Under the pieces are notes generated by a model that saw nothing but the letters and a program-made list of their open reading frames with translations, made no database searches and was not told where the DNA came from. From Parapristionchus giblindavisi (lineage: Eukaryota; Nematoda; Chromadorea; Rhabditida; Diplogasteridae), in NCBI GenBank assembly GCA_943737045.1, contig CALSFV010000345.1, positions 62,001 through 126,000 on the forward strand: a stretch of DNA of 64,000 nucleotides, read 5' to 3'. The first letter of the stretch is position 1; each line of letters begins with the position of its first letter. A program made the translations under genes and the position numbers. Positions 34,798-49,300 of this stretch are shown piece after piece.

Positions 34798-37700
34798 ATG
34801 GGGGAATATGACGAGGAAACATCTGAACGGAAGAAGGACGTCGACAAGGAGAACGGAGTGGTCAATAGCTCTGAGGGAGACAACAACAAATCTGCAGCAC
34901 AGAGTAAGAAGACAAGCGACGCGCTTCTCGACGAATTGTTCAGTTGCATTCAGCAATCAGGAGCTGTAAGTATCTTGTCTTTTATATTCAAAATAGCATT
35001 CAACATTCTGTATGTTCTTAAGATGCATTATTACTATGGCTATATGGTAAACGATATTATACTAATCTACATTTCAGTGTGTGGACGTAGCAGAAGCCAT
35101 TACGGAAGAAACTCGTTCACGTCGGGAGCGAGCGATCGCTGATAGAGATCGATCTCGCTCCCCTTCTCATTCTAAGAAACATAAACATAAGAAGAGTAAG
35201 AAGGTTTGTTCAATTTTTAATCTTTCTTTTCATTGTATTTTCATGAAATGTTTCCTATGGAAGTCTTGAATGTAATGGAATACATTATTTATAGGAGAAG
35301 AAACATAAGAAACATCGTTCACGAAGTCGTAGTAATGATAGAAGAGACAAGAAACGACATCGATCTAATTCAAGCTCTCCGTAAGTTTCACTTTTGTAAG
35401 AATTATCAATCTCCATTGTAATTGTCATAGTCCTTCGAATAATATCATAATTGTTTTGTGAAATTAACTAATTTCAGTGAACGAACAGTAAAGACGGGTA
35501 CGTTGGCTGATATAAAGATTCTAACGAAGACAAAAAATCTTAATGATTTACATAATACTGTACCCGTAAGTTTCATTACTTGATAGTGACTTTTACGAAT
35601 GTATTATCAATCAATAATAGTAGTATTGTAGGTGACATCAACATCATTAGAGGATGAAGATGATGATCTACCTGTCGGTGCTGATTATCGAACTGTTATG
35701 CATGAAGCTGTTGCATCATCATCTACTCAACCAACTACTTCTCAGGGTATTTCTTGCAATTCAATAATACTAATAGTATATTATTAATCAATCATAACTA
35801 TTCTGGATGTATGATTATTTATTATTATCGATTGCAGGTACATTGCCGCCAGATCTACCTACCGAAAGGAAGATGAAACCAGCCTTTCCCTTATCAAAAT
35901 CAGATGGAGAAAAGAAAGATCCGATTGAAGGAAAATCGAATCCTATGCTCAAAAAGGTATTATATACTTGATTATTCGTATTTTTATAGTATTTTGATGT
36001 AACGAATTAGATAATATCAATATATTGGTATTTGTTTGTTTCTGACCGATATCCATACTATTTCCTTCTAGTGAAATGATATAATTTAGGTAATCAATGA
36101 GAAAGGAGGAGCATTGATGATACCACGGAAGATCCAAATAGATGTATCAAAGACCAATGGAAGTGTTCAATCGTAAGTATATTAAATATCATTTCCTCTT
36201 TTTATACGTATTATTACGTACAACAATACATATTAATATACATACTTGCCTATGAGCTATTACTCAAATTGTTATTGTTATACTGTAGACCATATCGTAG
36301 AGGATAACAGGTAGGATAATCTATTCAATATCTTGTGTATAATCTAGTTATACTATATATGTATCGTATTATCATTGTGTTTCAGATCGGATCCATCATT
36401 AGAAGGGAAAGATAGACTACAATCTCCCCCTCTCAAATCACCTCCAAAAATAACTTTTGGAAATATTACTGTACGTTTTGATTGATTATTCAACCTCAAT
36501 CATGTCATTTTTTATCAATTATATTTTCAGCTAAAGGTTGGTGTTTCGAATGAAGAGAAGAAGACAGAAAAAGTGGATGAAGAGAAGAAGGAAGAAGAAG
36601 TAGTCGATAAGGTTGAAGATAACTCTAAGGTATTACATTATTCATTCTTTGTTTCGTTGTTAAAGGATACTATAATCTGTTGTTATTGATTGAATTACAG
36701 ACTGAACAATCGAAAACATCAAAAGAGACTACTGAAGAGAAGGAAAGGGAGAAGAAAGCACCAAAGAAAAGTATGATTATTTTATTGATTATTGATTAAT
36801 TGATCGGTATAATACGTTGATTTGTTCAGTGGCAGTTCGACGACGTCGATCGACTTCTGTTGATGATACAAAGGTTAAGAAGGAGAAGAAAGATGATAGA
36901 AGAGATAAGGATAGAAAGAGATCAAGATCACGAGATAGAAGAGATAGATCTAGAGATAGGTAAGTATTTACCGTATTCTTTGATTACTGTAACTATGGTA
37001 TCGTTCTAATGATTATTGATTGATTTAAGAGATCGTAATGATCGTAATCGTCGAGATCGATCACGTAGTCGAGATAGAAAGGATCGAGATAGGAAAGATG
37101 ATAGAAGAATAAGGTAAGCAATTGATTTAATGTTTCACTCATCTATCTAATATATGAATGTTCATTAATCTTTGATCTCATTTTGTTACGTGTTCATAAT
37201 GAATAGTAATCAAATACATATTAAGTAATCGACGTCGTTCACGTTCTCGTAGTGCAGATCGGAAGAAGGATAATGATAGAGATAAGAGAAGGTTTGTTCA
37301 TTTTAAACCTCGGAAACCCGCAGTGGGAAAGTAGAAATTTAAATTCCTGCATCTTGTCTCGATCGTGTATTCATTCTTCGATTTTCCGGGTGTTTTAAAA
37401 GGTCTGAAAACTCGACTATTTCGGTTTTGCATTTTTTAACGTCACTCTTAAAGTGATAGAAGAAGTCAAATTCCTGATTCAATGTTAACGCTCCTGTTAG
37501 CTAATCTTATAAAATTGATTGGATAAAAAGTAGTAGATATTGTAATTGTAGAAGAAGTCGTTCTCCTGTAAATAGAAGAAGAAGTCGATCGAGGAGTCGG
37601 TATGTTGTTCATTCATTTATTCATTTATTAACTAATACAATTATTGAATATGGTTGTGTGATACTATAGATTTGATGGTTCGATATTTTGTTGTTGTTGA

Positions 37701-40700
37701 AATAAACATTTTGCAGATCAGGAGAAAAGATCGACAAGGCTAAGTTATTGGCGATCGCTCTTCAGAATTCGAAAGGAGTAAGTATCAATAGAATATTGAT
37801 TGATTGATCAGATACAGTAATGGATATATGATATTGATTGTATTGATTATAGCAAGGAGGTGGTCCTGTGGCTGAGAAACAAGGAGTGAATATGAAGATA
37901 CTTGAGAAAGCTGGAGGAAGAAATATAGGAGATATAGTTAGTAAGTGAATATAAACTATTGATTTCTTAGTGATGTCTACAGTAGTTCTATGTATCTATT
38001 TATTGATTCATCTGTGATTGTTACGGTAGTTGTATTGATTGATTCCAGGTTATTGTCAGAAGTTATCAGCAACAGAAGGAATAGATGATAGAAGAGATTC
38101 AGATGATGAAGATGCACTTGATGCTCTCAAGAATAAGAAATCAATCAAATTGAATATTCCTGTAAGTATAATTGATTGATTCAATCAATCGATAATATTC
38201 TTATTGATTAAGGATTCGAAACAACTTCCAACCCGTACTCCTCAAGAACGTCTTCTGATCGATGCACCATTGAGGGCAGCCTTCCCTGTTTCATCTGGAG
38301 CTATCCATAGAGATAGTGCAAAGGAAACATCATTCTCTGTTAGTATATCTATATGTATACTGTATACTGATTGATTGTATCGATTGATTCCATTTATATA
38401 TATAACTATTTAGGAATGGAAACGAATAGAAGCATCGGTCCCCTCTGTGTGTACAGATCAACAGAAGAAACTAGTAGCTACTACGAGTCTCACTAAGATT
38501 AAAGCATCTAAGGAAGGAAAAGTATGTCTATTACATTATCGATTAACTATTTATTTATCTATAATATTTAAGCCAATTCCAACAGCATCATTTCCCATTC
38601 TCCCTCCACCTCCTGTACCTCCATCAATCAGAGGTGATCTACTACCTCCTCCACCTGTACCTCCTTCATTCGTTCGTATGTTAATTTTAAATATTTCATT
38701 TTGTATTTAAATGTAAATAATATAATAAGTATATATTCTTTTTTTTCAGCAGCTTCATTAGTTCCTCCTCCTCCAATGCCTCCCACTATCATTACACCAT
38801 CAAATGATCGACTCATAAACATGCATGATGAGGTTAGAAAGTGATCAATATATAATGATCTATCCAATCGATAATCAATCAATAATCTCATCTTCTCCAC
38901 TCTTGGATATAGTCATCTCATGTATCGTAATAATTCAATTGTTCATATCTCATCATCTTTCCCCTCAAGGTTCTTCTACCCTTTTCTGTCCATAAAAGTA
39001 CAATAGATAAACCCAATAGATATAGAAGTTACTTTGTTATCTCTCTTATCTCTTCACTTGGAATACCTCCATTTTCCTTTCTCCCATTCGTTTTTATCCG
39101 TTCAGATTTGAACATTAAATTATACATTGAAACATTTGTTATTGATCAATAAATTGGTTTTTATTCAATCGTCTGTGTTGCCTTTTCATTAGGGAGATGT
39201 GGGTGGTGCCTCCTTCTTAACACAATGTTTATACTGTACTCTGTGTCAAGATACTGTATCTCAATGTGGATACTACAGTATGCTTGACACATTGGTCAGT
39301 TGAGTCAGAAGATAGGGCACCATCGACATCTCTCTATACTGAATACGAATGAGAAGGCAGCATAGACGATTAGATGGATGTGACTGTGATTCGGACCAAT
39401 TTCTGGCAGTGTGCCAACTCCTTCCTCTGCCTCCTCTACGGTTACGGTAATGGTGAGTTATTGACTCAATATCATACATAGACAGTATTAATTCCATTTG
39501 ATACGTATGACCATGAATAGTGTAGTATTTGATAGATGGTGGATGGAATACTGTCTATGTATGAAAGATATCTCTTATTATCGATTATTGATTGCTCAAT
39601 CAATCGATAATAAGAGTTATTGATTTGAGTCGATGACTCATCATTTCCTATTTCTCAGTAGATTCCATTTCCCAGTTGGATGATCGATTGACCCCCTGAC
39701 AGAAAACCATGACGTCTACGGTATACGGTAATGTATCCCCTCCCCTAATAGAACAAGGAATACCGTAATCGTAATGGCAATTCCATTCAGGATCCTCGTG
39801 GAGTAAAACGGAAGATGGATGAAAGAGCTCGATGTGTACAGAAACTAATAAAAGATCCAAATGATTCAGAAACATTGAGAACATTGAGAAGTATTGATGA
39901 TGATGTAAGTCCATTCATTCTTTCATTCATTTACTATCATTTGTTCGTGCTTCAATACTAGTTATGAAACTTTCACTCATGAATATCAATGATATTATTG
40001 ATTGATTTGAGTTGAATAATATGGGTCGTACGGCTGAATTATCGGGTAAATGGAGTGGTCATACACGAGTGAATCTATTGAGTGCACAAGATCTACAACC
40101 ATCTGATCCACGATATCATGCATGGATTAAGAAGGTACTGTATCATTATCCATTTATTGATTATATTACTTTTGTTGTAGGATCTCTTCAAAAACACAGC
40201 ACCAGTTGTAGGTGGAGTGGGAATGATTCTGATGCAGAAGATGGGGTATGTTAGTTGATGGAAGATATTATTGATTTATTAAATTGTTATAGATGGCAAC
40301 TTGGTGAAGGGTTGGGACGTGAACGACAGGGAGATACATTGCCTCTAGTGTTGGATGTGAAGAGTGATAGGAAGGGTACGGTAGTTGAGTGATCGACAAC
40401 TGACTTTATCTGGTCTTGGTTTCAGGTCTAGCATGTGAGTATGATAATCCAGTAGGTAAGAGTAAGTCGAAAGGAACAAAGGGTAAAGGACCTAAACCAG
40501 TTGGATCTGTCAGTGAAGGTATACTGTAGTGTTTATTGATCCAACTATCGATTATCTGTATTATAGCCAAGAATCCAATATCTCAATTGATGGAATTGTG
40601 TCAGAAGAAGAAATGGGGAAATGCTGAATTTGTATTCAATGAGAATGCTCTTCCATCAAAAGCTCCTTCTCAATTTATTTGTACTGTAAGTTATATAGTA

Positions 40701-41840
40701 TTTATGTCCTATGATCACTTTCATATTGACATATTTACAGGTAAAATTGAATGGGATTGAGATTATTGGCCCGTTGTGTGCCACTAAGAAACTTTCTAAG
40801 ACCAAGGCTGCAGAGGTACGGTAGTCGGCTCTTTTATCAATCGATATTTGAGTATTGTTCAGTTGGCACTTGAGAAGATTGGTTACGCTGCTCCGAATGT
40901 TGCCGTACCACAGATCTACGATCCAAGCTCTGCCTACAGTATCCCTGAGCAGGTACGAGCTTTCCGCATACTGTACAATTATCGATTGCTTATTTACATT
41001 TACAGATTGTGCAAGCAAGTGTTCGTTCAGTATTTGAGAAAGCTTCTCTGACAGCAATTCCTCCTCCACAAGCATATTTCGCCCCACCTGAACCTCTTCC
41101 TGCTAAACCTATGATTCCTGATTATCTTAAGAAGAATACTAATGAATCAATCGATCCACTCATTCCTCCTCCTCCACCTCCTCAAGGTATTAAATTGATT
41201 ATCGATCGGTATTTAATCAATATCTCTTTAGAACCTACTCCTGTTGCTCCTACATCAGATGCTCCATCATCTACAACATCAACATCTACAACATCTACCA
41301 GAGGTGGTACATCATCATCTCGTGGTGGTCGTGGTAGAGGAGGAATGAGAGGAAGAGGAGGAGGAGGAGTACCTCATTCTCATCATCCACAATATCCTCC
41401 ATATTATCCATCTGGACCTATTCATTCATATGATCTTCCATATGGAATGACTAATCAATCAATGATGGATTGGAGAAATGAACCTCTATGGCAAGAGGAC
41501 TTTGCTGCTGATATTGGTATGTTATACGTTAGAATATCTACGGAGTATGCATAGATACACTAATTTATACAGTAATAGTTAGATGGATTGTGTTACGGTA
41601 CTATGATTAGAGTAGTAATCTAACAATAATTGTTCAGGTGCACCTCCTGCTCCTCCATCATATTCATCATTCCCTTCATCTCAATATTCTGCTCGATCAA
41701 ATGCCCATTGGCAACCCGATGATGAATTCCATTCCGGTGGTGGAAGTGGACCATTTCCCGGTCCTCCTCAATCCGGATACGGTCGTCCTCCACAACGAAG
41801 AGAACATTCCCCTGCCTATGAGCAGCCTCGTTACTCTTAG
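34798..41840 (+). CDS. SON: SON-like splicing protein (RS, G-patch, dsRBD)
   Basis: A nuclear-speckle RNA-binding protein promoting splicing of weak introns. More than 20 exons; the start MGEYDEETSERKKDVDKEN is at 34798 and the stop at 41838-41840. RS/KH-rich segments lie near 35140-35385 and 36840-37610. A conserved block (KAKLLAIALQN, GVNMKILEKAGG) lies at 37730-37940. The G-patch region reads NTAPVVGGVGMILMQKMGW then QLGEGLGRERQGD (40180-40370). The double-stranded RNA-binding domain reads PISQLMELCQKKKWGNAEFV and ends KTKAAELALEKIGY (40567-40885). In vertebrate SON the dsRBD is near the C-terminus; here about 250 more residues follow, Pro-rich with an RGG box (GGRGRGGMRGRGGGG, 41322-41370). 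Several proline runs (PPPPVPPS) precede the G-patch. Exon edges are approximate. Confidence 0.9.
39192..39334. mobile_element. 143-bp hairpin MITE in a SON intron
   Basis: Ends GGGAGATGT and ACATCTCTC are inverted and flanked by TA on both sides. Next to them GGTGCC/GGCACC pair, and the centre is a hairpin TGTGTCAAG...ACTGTA / TACAGTAT...CTTGACACA. The whole element can fold on itself. It lies in a long SON intron and is non-coding. Confidence 0.65.
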
Positions 41841-42388
41841 ATGTATCATTGAATATTCCTTTTTATCCTTGCTACACATATTTTATATCCGTATCTATAG
41901 TATAGCATGTTTCCAGTCACATATTCATTCATTCCATTGTCTTTTCGATTGTACAGATGAGGATATTTAATTGTAGGAAGATGATCTTGTTCTCGGCAAT
42001 CTCCTACTATTCTTTTTACTATAGTAGATAGATAGCTCACGATAAGAGTATACAAGAGTATTTTCCATCCAGTCCTCTTTTATTTCATTCATTGTTAATA
42101 TTTGATGTGATCATAAACGTGACTGGTCTTCTTTACGAAGGACAAATTCATTTATCTCATATTGTGCTTTTGATATGCACGGATGACTACTGTAGTAGAA
42201 ATTATGATAAGGAGGAGGGAAGGGAGAGGGGGACATACCCTTTATAAAGGAAGTCATGGAATAGCAGATATTGAGCAGATTAAAGAAGTAGAAGAAAGAT
42301 AATGATGAATAGTGAAGAATGAATACGTGTACAATGAATAGATTACATGCATTGAGAAGATATTATACCACAAGGAGATGAACAAGAA

Positions 42389-42470
42389 GGGTACGGTAGG
42401 GATTGATGGAAGGGATACGGTACTGGGTACGGTGGGGGATTGATGAAAGGGATACGGTAGAGGGGTACGG
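42389..42470 (+). repeat. 36-bp tandem repeat, two units plus
   Basis: The units start GGGTACGGT and contain GGGATTGATG followed by AAGGGATACGGTA; a partial third unit follows. The copies differ at a few positions. Each unit holds TACGGTA-type words. Confidence 0.75.
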
Positions 42471-42714
42471 ACCATGAGAATGAACGATCCCGTAGACTAG
42501 ATGAAAAGAAGGAGGACATATAATGCAAGTACATCGAAAGAGATGAAGTTTCCGTTCAAGTATTCATTAGATTATCAATTGCATCAGAAGATGGGATAAT
42601 TGATTAAAGCTGCCAAAGGGATCAATGAATGAAGAAAGGACTCTTGTATATGAGGTAATAATGTATATTTGGTGGATGAACAACAAGAATGGGTCGGGTC
42701 TTCAATCTCATACA

Positions 42715-42770
42715 CATTAGGAAATGTCGTCAATGGCTATGCCCTAACTCTAACACGACATTTCCTAATG
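42715..42770. terminator. Perfect 16-bp inverted repeat between convergent genes
   Basis: CATTAGGAAATGTCGT at 42715-42730 and its exact complement ACGACATTTCCTAATG at 42755-42770 enclose a 24-nt loop. The position between convergent 3' ends makes a role in 3'-end formation possible, but it may equally be a small mobile element. The type assigned is a guess; the repeat itself is certain. Confidence 0.4.
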
Positions 42771-43321
42771 AGTGAATAAGATCGTCGTCCAGGGTTTAAT
42801 TAGGATTACAGTATACTCGTAATATGAGAACATCACACTATTACTTCTAACAATTATGCATAATAAGAGAATAATCTAAAAATTTCTAAATTCAATGGTG
42901 TTTGTTAGCAATATCAAAAAAGTGGAAATCTCATAGAAATAATTGAACTATAACAGGAAAGAAAAACTCTAGAGATAATATTGAATATGAAATATAGAGC
43001 GCCCGGGGGATTGATAATAATCAATAATAAGTGTAGACCGAGTCTGTGGAGGTGATCATGTTAATAAACAAGCAATCAATCAATAATCATGAGTGTACTG
43101 TATTCATACTCGTAGTAATATATGGCCTAATCGATACTCGATAGATAAATATGAAGAGTTAAGTATGAGTGAGTGACAATGGGATAGGAAAGGGGGTAGA
43201 TCACTCGGATCAATAATAATCATGGGGTAAAAATCAATAAAGCTATCAAGCAATGTAATATAATGACGGAAGGAATCAATAACCTATAAATGAGAGGGAG
43301 AAAGACTGAATGGATGGATGA

Positions 43322-46300
43322 TTATACATCTGATAGAGTCCATGACCATGTTAGACGTAGATCATTCAACTTCTTTGTTGCATTAGTCACTGTATCATGA
43401 CATGTACTCAAGTACTTATTTGATTTACTCCATGAATTACCGTATAACTTATTCACCAACTTCTCACAGAATACCTGTAAGATAGCGATCATCTTTAGGA
43501 GTACAAGTGGTGTGGCTACAGTATGACTAGTAAAGTACAGAATCAATAAACACACTCACATCAAGATTCTCATTTGTTCGAGGTGAACACATTAGATTAG
43601 CCTGACATCGAGATGTGCAATCTCCTGAATGATAATAAGTCACTTCATGATAGAGATAATCAACATATTACCGTAATCTACAAGGAATTATAAACAACTA
43701 ACCAATGGTACAATCAGCATCGGTAGTGCATGATTTAGAAGTGAGAAGAGAACGAAGACGAGATTCAGTGAATAGAAGATCACCATCCATCATTACGAAT
43801 CTATTAATGAATCAATCATCACAATGACATTATCATATTATGAATATATTTATACCTAGACCATTCACATATTCAAGCAAAACATTTAAAATAAACATGA
43901 ATGATATGAGATACCTCTTAGGATATTCAGCAGACAGTCCGAGATTCTCAAATCGTACATCACACCATTGAAGAGGTTCATTAAGGAATTCATAGAAGAG
44001 TTTGAGTGTTCCCATTAGATGAACAAGGATCTTACCCTAAATAAGGATAAACAATCAATATCAATCTTTCAATATCTCATTAGACAATGGATCATGTTAT
44101 GCTGGGCACAGCTAAATATCAACATATATGATTTTTCTCATACAAGTATTTCATCTTAAAGGGAGAGAAACCTTTGTCAAATATCGTAACCTAATCAACA
44201 GCCAGAAATCTTTTCGAGAATTTATGGTGCGAATTATTAAATTTTCAAAGCTTTTACTATATTTCATCGTTTTCCAAATGTTTGTTTACGTAGGGTTTTC
44301 AAAAAAATATAAGAAATAAATAAAAATTGGCTGAGAAAAATAGCTTTGTAAAAACGTGGAAAAAAATCAGTCCATGATAAATTTCGTGGGTGGGTACTTC
44401 TGTAAGAAAAAAAGTCATCTAAAATATGGCTCTGGCTTTAAATATTTTCTATCAGAGTTTTTCCGTGCGGGAGTTAGATGATTCAACCCGTTTCACTGAC
44501 GGAGGTTACTCTCTCTTTAACAAAATTCTGAACAACTGTTGGTTAAAACATCTCCCTTTACAATATCAAAGAAAAACTACAGTATCTAAGATTTCAATCG
44601 CACTTTTCATGTATTTGCCCTCTTGACCAGCAAAACGTAAATATCTTCCCCTAGCCAAGCCCGATATATGATAGGTTATTGTGAATACCTTGAGATTCAT
44701 ATAATATCCCTTCATTCTGAATGCCACAAGTGATTCAACTTCATACATATGTCCACATGATCCTATCACTTTTGGTGTAACTCGAGTAAGAGGAAGAATA
44801 CGGAATGCGAGATATCTAAGAGGGAATTATTGATTCGACTGGAATTATTGATTGATTGGAGTAGATAACTCACTCAGGTTGTTGCATCAATGCCCATAAT
44901 GATCGTCGATCTGCTGCACTCAACTTCTGTCCCCCTGATCTATAATAACAATTATACATTATTCTAATTCTAAACTCAATATCAGATACAATATACATGA
45001 AACATGAATGCTTTTCACTTTCACATCTCTCTGTTTATTAGACAATCCATATGGTATCGTTAAAGATAAATAAATAAATTTTTAAAAAATGAAGTGTTAA
45101 AGTAACCTTAGTTGACTCGGCCACAATGCACTGAGTAGATGATTGGTTAGATCTTCAGGCCATCCCAACATCAATTCCTCATTCGTCTTATCACGTATCT
45201 ACAACAATCAATCAATCAATAATCATTATCGTCGTATTATAAATACAATACAATTCAATACAACAGATTATCTTCCTCCTCAATACGATAATTTAGAAAA
45301 CAAAACAATTAGAGTATTAAAGAACAATGAAATACCATACCCTCTTGAGGAATACTTCTTCACTTTCATCAAGAGGAGGTGGAGCATAATCATCAATGAG
45401 GGGATGAATTGATTTGAATACTGCTGATTGACCTCCATCTTTCAATATAACTACCACCTATAATCAATATTGATTGAATCACGGTATGGTAGATCAATGG
45501 GGACGAAATATGCATAGAAGACTGAGAAAAAGATAAAGAAACGTTGATACCTTATTTTGTTCATAGAAGTCAGCAATATGCCAATCTTGTCTATAACATA
45601 ACCGATGACATGCATCACCACTCACCTATAATCATATTAATCATAATCATATTATCCATTCATTATACAGTACAACCATGTTGTGATTGATCAAACAAAG
45701 ATGAGAAGGAAGGGTATAGATTAGTTGTGGAATGAAGATAATGAAATAAAGTAGTTGGACTCACTTCGTGTCTATCATAAGCATCACACAATGAAGTCAA
45801 TACTTCCATCGCTCTTAATATCAATATATTAGTTATGAAAAGTCAACCCTAAACCCAAATGGACCAGTCTCTTGCAGAGACTGTCCTTAATACAAATAGT
45901 TATGAGAGATCAAAGATCAAACCTCGTAGAATTGATTCCGGTCCGTACATCTGTTGATTCTTCTCCGAAGGCTTGCACATCATTTGACCATGTCACTGCT
46001 GTAATCAATCACTTCTTTGATACTTGACTCAATTAAGTAACTAGAGTAAGATATAGATTAGAGGTATGAACATACCCATATAGAGTAGCCATACGAGGAA
46101 CATTGTCATGAATAGTAGACAGATTCGACCTGGTCGAGAGATAAGAAGACGAGAACACGATACACCTACAATGGATTCATTGAAGAGAGAGAAGGATCAG
46201 AGGGAAAGGATCACCGATACAGAATCACCGGAACTTCTCTGTTTTTATACCCAGGCTATTTTGCAATTTAAATACACACTCAATTTGACCGTGATTGACC

Positions 46301-49300
46301 GAGCGGAAGACCATAATGAATGAAGAATGGGAGGGGAGATAGGAGAGTTCAAAATTGACGGGGCCAAAAACAGAGAAGTTCCGAATCATCATCATACAAC
46401 ATATGGAGATAGTATGGTGGTAATCATAGTGATATAGAGTAAGAGATAAGATACAGTAATAGATAGTATAGTAATAGATAAATATACCATACCTGTGGAG
46501 GTGCAAGGTGCACAGCAACAGCACACGGTTTCTCCGTTCTCGTCGTCTCTATAAAGATCAAAGATCAATTATCATTGTAATGAAAAAGAAGGAGGTATTT
46601 GGTCTCAGAAGCAGTTGAAGAAAAAGAAGAAGATTCGGGATGCGAATGAAATGAACCAGTGGAAGTGAGATCAAGGGTGGTCATTTCTCTTCTTATCTCT
46701 ATTCTATTACGTTCTCTCATTCAATCCAGACGCCTGCTACTAACCCCTATCACATCGATCAGATCGAGAGAATAGAAGAGATGGAGAGGGAGAGGGAGAG
46801 ATGGGATCGAGGGGGGGGGGGGGAGTAAAACAAGACCAGCTGTATCGATACTGTGAGAGAAGATATGAACAAGAAGATGAACCCATCAGATACACTCAAA
46901 AGACTATACAACGGAAATGAGATGAGATGAAGAGAAAAGGATTGAAAGAAAGAAAGAGAAAGAAATGAAGGGAGGGATATTCAGTCTGGAGAAGAAGGAA
47001 AGAACATGTTGAGAGTTGATAAGAAGATGAAGAAAGAAGAAGAGAATAGAAGATGAGAGAGAAAGAGATACACAACTATTCATCTTAATCCTTCTACCAA
47101 TGTTCCCTGAGGGGTACAGAGGATGAGGTTGGAGAGGGAGAGGGAGAGAGGGAGAGGGAGAGGGAGAGAAGGAGAGGGAGAGGGACAGGGAAAGGAAGAG
47201 GGAGAGAGGATAGAGGGACAGGGAGAGGAAGAGGGAGAGGGAGAGAGGAGAGAGGGAGAGGGAGAGGGAGAGAGAGAGAGAGGGATTGAGATCTTCAAGT
47301 CTTCATTCATTCAACTGACAGCCATCCCATTGAATGAATCATAAAACTGTCAAACATTTCCTCGTAAGGGCAACAAAGTATTGTAATAGAAGGAGAATAG
47401 AATAGAGAAGGAGAGGAAATAGAGTAGTCTTACTCCTTACTATATGGGTAATAGACATAATGAAAGAATAGTGGATAGAGAGAGGAAGAAGGAAGAGTTA
47501 GTCATAAAAATAGTGCAGAATGAGTTGAAGAAGAAGAAGAAGAAGAAGATGGAGCTGTATTGAGACTATGCCAGATGATGAGAGAAAGAGGAAGAGGAAG
47601 AGAGGAGAGGATTGGATGAAGTCAAGATGAATAGACGATACATAGAGGGATCATTCTCAATATGGTATATGACTAGGATAAACTGAGAACAAAGATGAGA
47701 AGGAGAAGAGATGATAGAAGGGTTGGGGGATAATAATAATAGTTGATCCTTCATCTATCATATTACATCTCATTATGATGGATACCACACAGATTGAGAA
47801 GAATAAGAATAAGAAAGGGAGATGGAGGAAGGGTGGGGAGGGGATAGGAAATAGGAATGGGTGGTAGATTAAGAGAGAGCGAGAGAATCAACACATTCTA
47901 CATAACATAAACGGAGAGAGAGTGAGGAAGGAGTAAGTAGTGAGAGAGAGAGAAGTCGAAGGTGAACACGAATTAGCCCATCATAGCCTACTTTGTATAC
48001 CCCTATAGAGATGAGATATCGGTGTATAACCATAGACAGTGTTCACAAATTGTCACTGTCAAAAGATCAAAGATTAATGAATGAATTGAGATGAGAAGGA
48101 AGAATATCAACTGAAGACTGAACGAATGAGTTGAGAGTATCAATGGAATGAGATATCTCTTCGTTCAATGGCATTGAAATACTCGATGATGATGATGATG
48201 GAGATCAAAATACATACATCATCATGCTTACTCGAGAACCATCGTCAACAATCAAAACAGTTAAACAATTATTTCAAGTCTAAAATCGAAGTAGCATAGA
48301 AAGATATGTTTTTGCATAAAAGATTGGTTCTCTAATGCATTGAAGATCTTAGCCAGTCCTGTCACATTGGAGAGGAGAGGAGTAAGAGAGGAGGGAAGAA
48401 GTAGTATATGGTATCAAATTAAGCGTAAAGAAGAAGAAGAAGAAGAAGTAAAGAGTAACCAAGTAGTAAACATCCTATATCACTTTCACTTCTATAGATC
48501 ATGATGAGATAGAAGAAGAAGAAGAAGAAGCAAGTTGTGCCCCCCCCCCTCTCACCTCTCACCCCTATTCCTCTCCCCTCTCTCTCTTATTCTATCAACA
48601 ATGAACAGAGGGAGGAAAGTAGTAAGATGGCAACAGGTAAGAGACCAGAGAATAGGAGAGAGAAGAAGAGAAAGAGAGAAAGGAAGGACGATTAAGAGAA
48701 TATCAAGGGTGAAAAAGGGTGTGACAATAGAAACATGTCATAAGAGAAGAAGTAACTAAACTAAATAAGCTTGATAGAGGGTGAAAAGAGAAATGGAGAC
48801 AAACGGAGAGTTAGGGAGAGGGGAGGAGATACGAGTATATACACATCATATCATGCATGGGTTCGAGTATAATAAGAGTATATATCTACATCATAATCAT
48901 AATTCTTTTCTTCCATAATTCAACTAAAAATGGGCGGAGCATAAGTTTCTACTTCTAATAAAATGGCTTCCTTCTATTTCTATTCTCTTCATCTTCTTAC
49001 TTCTCTCATCTTCCTATATCCAGATTAAATTATATTGAATCAATATAGGAGAGTGATGAGATACACGAAACATATTCGGGAAGGAAAGAGGGAGTATAGG
49101 AGGGGATGAGTGAGAATAGGAGTAAACTCCATATACTCATACACATCATTGTTTGTGTTAGGTGCATGAGAAGAAGCTACTACATGAGATAATAGATATC
49201 GTCATCAAGAAGATATCTTTCATCTCTGATCTTTGATCTCTGATCTACAGTATATCTAAAGTAGATCTGATATAAATAGAATGAATAACTTATCCGAGAA

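Larger units (their letters stand above)
41841..43321. other. Convergent intergenic region, SON / DIPK1-like
   Basis: The 3' ends of a plus-strand and a minus-strand gene face each other here. It contains a short tandem repeat (42389-42470), a 16-bp perfect inverted repeat (42715-42770) and GA-rich stretches. No gene was recognised. Confidence 0.5.

Noticed and set aside
46555..46670. An ATG-led exon (MTTLDLTSTGSFHSH) as the start of the DIPK1-like gene
   Set aside because: It lacks a usable donor before its stop, whereas the exons at 54662 and 54088 join in frame to the 46548 acceptor.
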